From: an uncultured Flavobacteriales bacterium
Lineage (GTDB): Bacteria > Bacteroidota > Bacteroidia > Flavobacteriales > Crocinitomicaceae
Assembly (NCBI GenBank): GCA_946886545.1
Contig: CAMPIU010000050.1
Location: forward strand, 1 to 11,857
DNA: 11,857 nt
Direction of reading: 5' to 3'
Part shown: positions 7,516 through 11,857 of the stretch, piece by piece
Position numbering within the stretch: the stretch's first letter is position 1
Layout of the letters: every line of letters begins with the position of its first letter
The notes under the pieces: model-generated
What the model was told of the DNA's origin: nothing
The model's input: the letters and a program-made list of their open reading frames with translations, nothing else
The model's database searches: none
Made by a program: the position numbers and the translations under genes

Positions 7516-9420
7516 TTAAAGCGCATTCTCCACAATCTCATCCACTACAAAAGGATCAAGCAATGTAGAAGTATCACCCAGGTTTTTCATATCACCTTCT
7601 GCAATTTTTCGCAGAATCCGGCGCATAATCTTTCCTGAGCGTGTTTTCGGCAAACCGGAAACGAATTGAATCTTTTCAGGAATCGCAATCTTACCTATTT
7701 CGGCTACTACCGACTCAATGATCTCTCCCCGCGCAAAATCCTGATTTTCCGAGGAAACTTCGTGATCACAAACTACAAACGCGTAAATGGATTGGCCCTT
7801 CACCGGATGCGGATATCCTACAACTGCAGATTCAATCACCAGTTTATTGGTATTGATCGCATTCTCTATTTCAGCCGTTCCGAATCGATGCCCCGAAATA
7901 TTAATTACATCATCCACCCTACCAATAATGCGATACATTCCGTCTTCATCGCGTTTGGCGCCGTCTCCGGTAAAGTAGTATCCGTTGTAATGCGAAAAGT
8001 AAGTAATGCGGCAACGCTCATGATCACCGTAAGTTGTCCGTAAAATCGAAGGCCAGGGGAATTTGATACACAAATACCCTTCTTCGTTTACATCTTCGAT
8101 CTCTTTTCCTTCCTGGTTCAATAGTACCGGTTGAATTCCTGGCAAAGGATATCCTGCAAAAGTTGGTTTCTGCGGAGAAATATTTCCTATTCCCGAAATC
8201 ATAATCCCGCCGGTTTCCGTTTGCCACCAATTATCTACCACCGGACAACGTTCTTTTCCAACATGTGTATGGTACCATTTCCAAGCTTCTTCGTTGATCG
8301 GTTCCCCAACTGTTCCAATAATTTTTAAAGAATCCAGACTATAGGAAAGTACATGATCATCTCCAAAAGCCATTAAGGAGCGAATGGCAGTTGGCGCGGT
8401 CAGGAACTGATTCACTCCGTACTTATCGATTACCTGCCAAAACCTGCCCGCGTCCGGATAAGTTGGAATACCCTCGAACATAACCGTTGTGGCGCCGCTC
8501 AACAGAGGTCCGTAAACAATGTAGGAATGTCCCGTAATCCAGCCGATATCTGCAGTGCACCAAAACACATCATTCTCTTCATACTGATAAACGTTTTGAA
8601 ATGAATAGGCCGTATAAACCATGTAACCACCACACGTATGAACAACTCCTTTCGGTTTTCCCGTAGAGCCCGAAGTATACAAAATGAATAAGGGATCTTC
8701 CGAATCCATTGGTTCCGGAGCACAACTTTTTTCCAAACCCTGTACAGCATCCGACCACCAGATATCTCTTCCTTCTTTCATGTGTGGCTGCCACCCAAGA
8801 CAATCAAAAACAATGACTTTTTCAACACATTTTGTATTTTCCAGAGCTTCATCAACTACACGCTTCAGGGGAATTTGTTTTGATCCGCGATTTAAACCGT
8901 CGGCTGTAATGACCATCTTTGCCTGTGCATCATTAATTCTATCTGCTAAAGACATAGCTGAAAACCCGGCAAAAACCACCGAATGGATTGCTCCGATCCG
9001 GGCACATGCCATTACTGCGATCGCCAATTCCGGAACCATCGGCATATAAATACAAACACGATCTCCTTTTTCTACACCTTGTTTCTTCAAAGCATTTGAA
9101 AACAAACAAACCTGTTCGTATAATTCCTGATAAGTATAACGAACAAAGTGTTGTCCCGGATCATTGGGTTCCCAAATAAGTGCCGGTTTATTTCCGCGTT
9201 TTTCCAAGTGACGATCCAGCATATTTTCTGTAATGTTGAGTTGTGCGCCTCCAAACCATTTGATATCCGGCTGTGTAAAATTCCATTCCAGAACTTTATC
9301 CCACTTCTTCATCCATTGAAACTCATTGGCAATATCTTCCCAGAAACCTTCCGGATCTGAAATGCTCAGAGCATATTTCTCATGATATTCTTCAAGGGAT
9401 TTAATTTGCATTTTACTCAT
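7516..9420 (-). CDS. acs: Acetyl-CoA synthetase (acetate--CoA ligase, AMP-forming)
   Basis: Acs activates acetate with ATP to acetyl-AMP and then to acetyl-CoA in the cytoplasm, allowing growth on or salvage of acetate. The 634-residue product is slightly shorter than the 652 residues of E. coli Acs. Seen in order: an N-terminal ACAS segment (EEYHEKYALSISDPEGFWED), the ATP-binding loop YTSGSTGKPKGVVHT (from residue 248), NWWQTETGGIM with W398/W399 (a conserved Trp here restricts the acyl pocket to acetate), YFTGDGAKRDEDGMYRI and the hinge region GRVDDVINISGHR, and PKTRSGKIMRR with K597, the lysine acetylated in characterised homologues. The complete motif set argues for an active enzyme. The frame extends to 9501, but that extension includes the upstream gene's terminator, so ATG 9420 is used; ATG 9411 is an alternative. 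Confidence 0.97.
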   Translation of the reverse strand: MSKMQIKSLEEYHEKYALSISDPEGFWEDIANEFQWMKKWDKVLEWNFTQPDIKWFGGAQLNITENMLDRHLEKRGNKPALIWEPNDPGQHFVRYTYQELYEQVCLFSNALKKQGVEKGDRVCIYMPMVPELAIAVMACARIGAIHSVVFAGFSAMSLADRINDAQAKMVITADGLNRGSKQIPLKRVVDEALENTKCVEKVIVFDCLGWQPHMKEGRDIWWSDAVQGLEKSCAPEPMDSEDPLFILYTSGSTGKPKGVVHTCGGYMVYTAYSFQNVYQYEENDVFWCTADIGWITGHSYIVYGPLLSGATTVMFEGIPTYPDAGRFWQVIDKYGVNQFLTAPTAIRSLMAFGDDHVLSYSLDSLKIIGTVGEPINEEAWKWYHTHVGKERCPVVDNWWQTETGGIMISGIGNISPQKPTFAGYPLPGIQPVLLNQEGKEIEDVNEEGYLCIKFPWPSILRTTYGDHERCRITYFSHYNGYYFTGDGAKRDEDGMYRIIGRVDDVINISGHRFGTAEIENAINTNKLVIESAVVGYPHPVKGQSIYAFVVCDHEVSSENQDFARGEIIESVVAEIGKIAIPEKIQFVSGLPKTRSGKIMRRILRKIAEGDMKNLGDTSTLLDPFVVDEIVENAL

Positions 9421-9472
9421 CACATCAATTTTTATTCGAGAACTTACGTTTAGCAAGTTAACAATTTGACAT

Positions 9473-9498
9473 AAAAAAATCCCGGATGTCCGGGATTT
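9473..9498 (-). terminator. Intrinsic terminator of the minus-strand 180-residue gene
   Basis: Read on the minus strand, AAATCCCGG (from 9498), a 4-base loop ACAT, and CCGGGATTT form a perfect 9-bp stem that runs into a T-run (minus-strand TTTTTTT at 9479-9473). It begins 10 bases after the stop at 9508 and ends 52 bases before the acs ATG. acs therefore probably has its own promoter in 9421-9472, although I found no convincing element there. Confidence 0.9.
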
Positions 9499-9507
9499 CA
9501 ATTATTT

Positions 9508-10050
9508 TTATTCGTCAATTTTATACTTCTTAAAGAACGAATCCCAATCCCAGAGGAAATTGACCATGATCTGATCCATTCGTTTCAGGAATAAGGGATT
9601 TGGAGATTGCAGGCGTTTAAAATATTCATCCTGGAAATCATTCAAATCGTATTTTTGAAATACAGCCTTAGACATCGCATAAACCATGTTTTTGGAAGGA
9701 TGGTTGATCCGCTGCATAAACTTCTGGTATTCTCTCACTTTCGCTTCTGCATCAACCGCTGAAACCCCCATTAAGGAGCCCATTTGTTCGAAAATAATTT
9801 TTTCAATCCTGTTTGCCTGAACTGTTTCAAAAGTTGTTTCCAACGATGAAATATTTGCAACAACCACAATCATTGTGAATTGCCCGTTACGATCAACAGG
9901 AATGGAAGGAGAAGAAACAAAAGCTAAATCTTCGTTGATTAGATCCACAACCTCAACGAAACCATTGTCGACGATCTCAAAAATCCCATTCAGGAAAACA
10001 TTCGCTATCTGTTTGTCTGACAATCTTTTTTTTAATAGTGTCCCTAGCAT
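9508..10050 (-). CDS. Uncharacterised soluble 180-residue protein
   Basis: I do not recognise this family. The product has no signal peptide, membrane segment, cysteine or familiar catalytic motif, and is probably cytoplasmic. It begins with a helix-like MLGTLLKKRLSDKQIANVFLNGIFEIVDNG, contains one hydrophobic strand (GQFTMIVVVANISSL), and ends in a mostly helical half rich in Phe, Lys and Asp (AMSKAVFQKYDLNDFQDEYFKRL, NFLWDWDSFFKKYKIDE). The coding pattern, a well-placed start, a perfect TAnnTTTG element upstream and a strong terminator just after the stop all support a real single-gene transcript. It is transcribed divergently from the lipoprotein gene at 10212, and acs lies downstream beyond the terminator. 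No functional link to either is shown. Confidence 0.82.
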   Translation of the reverse strand: MLGTLLKKRLSDKQIANVFLNGIFEIVDNGFVEVVDLINEDLAFVSSPSIPVDRNGQFTMIVVVANISSLETTFETVQANRIEKIIFEQMGSLMGVSAVDAEAKVREYQKFMQRINHPSKNMVYAMSKAVFQKYDLNDFQDEYFKRLQSPNPLFLKRMDQIMVNFLWDWDSFFKKYKIDE

Positions 10051-10073
10051 AGGCCCTGCATTATTCGTTCCTA

Positions 10074-10081
10074 CAAATTTA
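10074..10081 (-). promoter_or_regulatory. Candidate -7 promoter element for the 180-residue gene
   Basis: On the minus strand this reads TAAATTTG, a perfect match to TAnnTTTG, 23 bases upstream of the ATG at 10050. No TTG is found at the usual -33 distance, so only the -7 half is supported. Confidence 0.4.
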
Positions 10082-10190
10082 GGTGAGAAGCCATTGTTAT
10101 TTTTGAGTCATGTTATTTAAATGTTAACTAAGTTATTAACATTATTTGTCCAAGTTTTCACAATCTTTCAACGTTTTCCTTTTTTGGTTG

Positions 10191-10198
10191 TACATTTA
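10191..10198 (+). promoter_or_regulatory. Possible -7 promoter element for the adaptor-like lipoprotein gene
   Basis: TACATTTA differs from TAnnTTTG only at the last base and lies 13 bases before the ATG at 10212. A TTTC at 10166-10169 could serve as a weak -33 element. The 161-base divergent gap (10051-10211) holds this element and the minus-strand candidate at 10074-10081, and nothing else recognisable. Confidence 0.3.
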
Positions 10199-10211
10199 TG
10201 AAAAGCGCTGT

Positions 10212-11177
10212 ATGATGAAGGTAATTCCGTTTGTTTTCTTTTTACCCCTTCTTTTCCTCCTAATTTCATGCTCCGGTGAAGACGAAAAAAAACAAGATGA
10301 CCAGTCCAATAAAACGATTACCCTTAACGGAACCCAGCAACGCGATACCGTGTTTTTAACTTTTATCATTCCGGAAAAAATAATCCGGGCTCAGCGAACA
10401 GGAAAACTTGAACGGCTTGTGGAAAGTTCCGAGTTCAAGGAAAACAGTTTGCTTGTTCAATACGATGATTATGATGCATTTGTAGAATTGAGCGGAGAAA
10501 AAGAGACTCTGAAGGAAGATTTGACGAATCAAATCAACAACTTCCCGAAATCCTTGCTTTCCATGGAAAAGAAATGGCGCGATTTTGCCAATAAACTCAC
10601 TCCCGATAGAATGATGCCCGGTTTCCCCGCTTTTGAATACAAAGAAGAAGAAGCATTCATCGAGGAAGCTAATATTGAAGAAAAGTACCTGTCAATTCAC
10701 AAGAAAGAGGTGGCACTTCAAAACTATTTTCAATTGAGTACGGAAGATGGTTTCATCATAAAAGCATACGCGCATACGGATGATTATGTAAAAAAGAATA
10801 AACCATTGATTTTATACCATCCAAAAAAAATCAAAGTACGGGCAGAGGCTGCATTCCCGATCTCAAAATCAATTGCACGACAAATAAGCGCGGATCTATC
10901 AGTAAGAGTTCCCGTCAGCCAGGTAAAAAAGGTTCGGGTGTCTTCTACAAAGATCACCTATTCATTGACCATGAATCAGAAATTAGACCCGAAAATCTGT
11001 CCTAAATATGTGATTGTCAATCAAGATCAAAATGCTTTTCAGGTCCCGAAAGAATTCATCGGGAAAGATCAAAAAGTAAATGTTATCGAAAAAAAAGAAA
11101 CTCTTCAGGCCTATTCCAAAAATGGTAAGTATTTTATTTACAGTAAGGAATCTTCTTTACAGATTCAGCGCCCTTGA
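10212..11177 (+). CDS. Lipoprotein resembling a periplasmic adaptor (HlyD/membrane-fusion-protein-like)
   Basis: A 321-residue lipoprotein. The signal sequence ends in lipobox LISC with the lipidated cysteine at residue 20 (from ATG 10212; ATG 10215 is equally possible). The following residues SGEDE are acidic, resembling the flavobacterial surface-export signal of lipoproteins. The body fits the adaptor layout: a first lipoyl-like half (GKLERLVESSEFKENSLLVQYDD), a charged helical hairpin of about 90 residues, a second half (DGFIIKAYAHTDDYVKKNKPLILYHP, about 172-205), a beta-barrel-like segment, and a terminal part with FQVPKEFIGKDQKVNV. This order is typical of adaptors of RND and ABC export systems, but the match is by eye and divergent, and no transporter or outer-membrane channel gene is adjacent. 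The open frame upstream to 10146 (TTG) adds residues in front of the signal peptide and is rejected. It is certainly a lipoprotein; the adaptor assignment is moderate. Confidence 0.78.
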   Translation: MMKVIPFVFFLPLLFLLISCSGEDEKKQDDQSNKTITLNGTQQRDTVFLTFIIPEKIIRAQRTGKLERLVESSEFKENSLLVQYDDYDAFVELSGEKETLKEDLTNQINNFPKSLLSMEKKWRDFANKLTPDRMMPGFPAFEYKEEEAFIEEANIEEKYLSIHKKEVALQNYFQLSTEDGFIIKAYAHTDDYVKKNKPLILYHPKKIKVRAEAAFPISKSIARQISADLSVRVPVSQVKKVRVSSTKITYSLTMNQKLDPKICPKYVIVNQDQNAFQVPKEFIGKDQKVNVIEKKETLQAYSKNGKYFIYSKESSLQIQRP

Positions 11178-11208
11178 TTTGGGCATGCGGAAATAATTCT
11201 CTACCTGA

Positions 11209-11601
11209 TTACTTCTTCTTAATAAAAAAATTGTCCTGGTATTCAATCGGGTAACTTTGAATCACAATGGTGTCACCCCGGTAAAACATCGGTTCATAAC
11301 TGTTCTTCGCCCCAAAAAGCACATGATTCTGATCATCCAAAAAAGGCATTTTGGTTTCAATGAATTTCATTTTCCGCTCCTTTTTTCCATTCTTGTAAAA
11401 CAAGATCAGATCTTTTTTGTTGATCGTAACGGTGAAAATATCTTTCCCATCCCTGGCATAAGAAACCGAACGATCTGCAACTGATTTATAGAATTCGTAG
11501 TCTCCTAATAATTCGGGATAAACATTTTCAATAAGCCCATCACTTTTAAATGAACAAACAAGTAAAGCGATACCAATGATTAAAAAAAACTTCTGCACCA
11601 T
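11209..11601 (-). CDS. Small exported protein of unknown function
   Basis: I do not recognise this family. The 130-residue product starts with a signal peptide (MVQKFFLIIGIALLVC). The only cysteine in that region is preceded by LLV, which is a poor lipobox because the residue at -1 should be small, so lipoprotein status is doubtful. The mature part is short, polar and strand-like (DIFTVTINKKDLILFYKNG, MFYRGDTIVIQSYPIEY), suggesting a small beta-rich periplasmic or secreted domain. It converges on the adaptor-like lipoprotein gene with 31 bases between stops and no clear terminator for either. Upstream, a TATTTTCG (plus positions 11606-11613), one mismatch from the -7 consensus, may be its promoter, but it lies very close to the start. 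Confidence 0.72.
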   Translation of the reverse strand: MVQKFFLIIGIALLVCSFKSDGLIENVYPELLGDYEFYKSVADRSVSYARDGKDIFTVTINKKDLILFYKNGKKERKMKFIETKMPFLDDQNHVLFGAKNSYEPMFYRGDTIVIQSYPIEYQDNFFIKKK

Positions 11602-11674
11602 AAAACGAAAATACCCAATTTATTTCATCTTCCATTCCTGCTTGATTGAAGTACACCCATGATTGATTTTATTG

Positions 11675-11682
11675 TATATTTG
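11675..11682 (+). promoter_or_regulatory. Candidate -7 promoter element of the PorP/SprF-like gene
   Basis: TATATTTG is a perfect match to the Bacteroidota TAnnTTTG element. It ends only 5 bases before the ATG at 11688, so, if used, the transcript would be nearly leaderless. No TTG occurs at the normal -33 spacing; the nearest is at 11646-11648, about six bases too far upstream. AT-rich sequence makes chance matches possible. Confidence 0.4.
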
Positions 11683-11687
11683 ATTCA

Positions 11688-11857
11688 ATGAGAAAACTGG
11701 ACAATTCCCTACTTACCGGACTTTTCGTAATAGCATCTACTTTCAGTGTATTTGCTCAGGATATCCATTTCTCTCATCTTAACAGGCAACCCATTTATCA
11801 GAATCCGGCAAACACCGGGCTTTTTGCCGGAGACATCCGTCTTACGGGAAATTATAA
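11688..11857 (+). CDS. PorP/SprF-like type IX secretion-associated membrane protein, N-terminal fragment
   Basis: The frame opens at ATG 11688 and runs off the window, giving 56 complete codons. The first 24 residues are a signal peptide (hydrophobic LLTGLFVIASTFSVFAQ, with cleavage expected after FA, near residue 23). The mature start DIHFSHLNRQPIYQNPANTGLFAGDIRLTGNY carries the typical PorP/SprF opening: a DIHFS strand, a NPA(N)TG turn, then an F.GD.R...NY strand of an outer-membrane beta-barrel. Family members are components or partners of T9SS and gliding motility, and several copies usually occur per genome, often with large surface proteins. Which paralogue this is cannot be told from 56 residues. 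It was too short for standard ORF calling at the window edge. Confidence 0.85.
   Translation, partial: MRKLDNSLLTGLFVIASTFSVFAQDIHFSHLNRQPIYQNPANTGLFAGDIRLTGNY

Noticed and set aside
7492..7530. Repeated AGCGCATT words flanking the stops of the DUF3995 gene and acs, considered as a shared bidirectional terminator
   Set aside because: The words are direct, not inverted, and do not form a useful stem.
7666..9360. Several plus-strand open frames of 60-125 codons across acs
   Set aside because: All are antisense shadows of acs, which carries every family motif on the minus strand.
9875..10120. Plus-strand open frame overlapping the start of the 180-residue minus-strand gene
   Set aside because: It overlaps the minus-strand coding region and its promoter; the product is low-complexity and no start signal is seen.
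11169..11184. GCCC/GGGC hairpin after the adaptor-like lipoprotein gene as a terminator
   Set aside because: Only a 4-bp stem with no T-run follows on either strand.
1..11857. CRISPR arrays, tRNA or rRNA genes, insertion sequences, phage or defence genes
   Set aside because: No spaced repeats, cloverleaf-like sequences, transposase or integrase motifs, or recognised defence domains were seen on either strand.

Overview
The window looks like chromosomal DNA of a Bacteroidota bacterium, most likely of the order Flavobacteriales and possibly near Fluviicola/Crocinitomicaceae (the genus-level guess is inference). The evidence is AT-rich DNA, a secreted protein with a type IX secretion (T9SS) C-terminal sorting domain, a PorP/SprF-like gene at the right edge, promoters resembling the Bacteroidota TAnnTTTG element, and almost no Shine-Dalgarno sites. 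No phage, insertion sequence, CRISPR array, tRNA or rRNA is visible. The genes are mostly ordinary housekeeping and envelope genes.

Layout. (1) 1-1708, plus strand: the 3' end of purL (short type, no glutaminase domain), a block of two G/C-rich palindromes resembling an intergenic repeat, then rsmG, whose start abuts that block. (2) 1879-4390, plus strand: a tight two-gene unit with a small secreted protein of unknown function, then a cysteine-rich multidomain T9SS cargo; it closes with an intrinsic terminator. (3) 4624-7003, plus strand: a probable operon of a PAS-SpoIIE-type phosphatase, a DUF1801 protein and a LURP-one/scramblase-like protein, ended by a strong terminator at 7013-7042. (4) 7073-7504, plus: a DUF3995 membrane protein, convergent with (5) acs (acetyl-CoA synthetase) on the minus strand. 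(6) Further upstream on the minus strand is an uncharacterised 180-residue protein with its own terminator, transcribed divergently from (7) a lipoprotein resembling the periplasmic adaptor (HlyD/MFP) family. (8) A small exported minus-strand protein. (9) The 5' end of a PorP/SprF-like T9SS-associated gene, cut off by the window edge.

How they work together. purL (purines), rsmG (16S rRNA methylation) and acs (acetate activation) are independent housekeeping functions. The T9SS cargo and the PorP/SprF-like protein belong to the same broad surface and secretion biology, but they are 7 kb apart and need not act together. The phosphatase/DUF1801/LURP-one unit is the most system-like group, though its joint function is unknown. 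Three reading frames can be extended upstream through TTG-like codons or codons lying in a terminator or repeat; I chose internal ATG starts for rsmG, the DUF3995 gene and acs for this reason. I found no convincing novel defence or mobile system. The best leads are the orphan adaptor-like lipoprotein, the palindrome block at rsmG, and the phosphatase operon.
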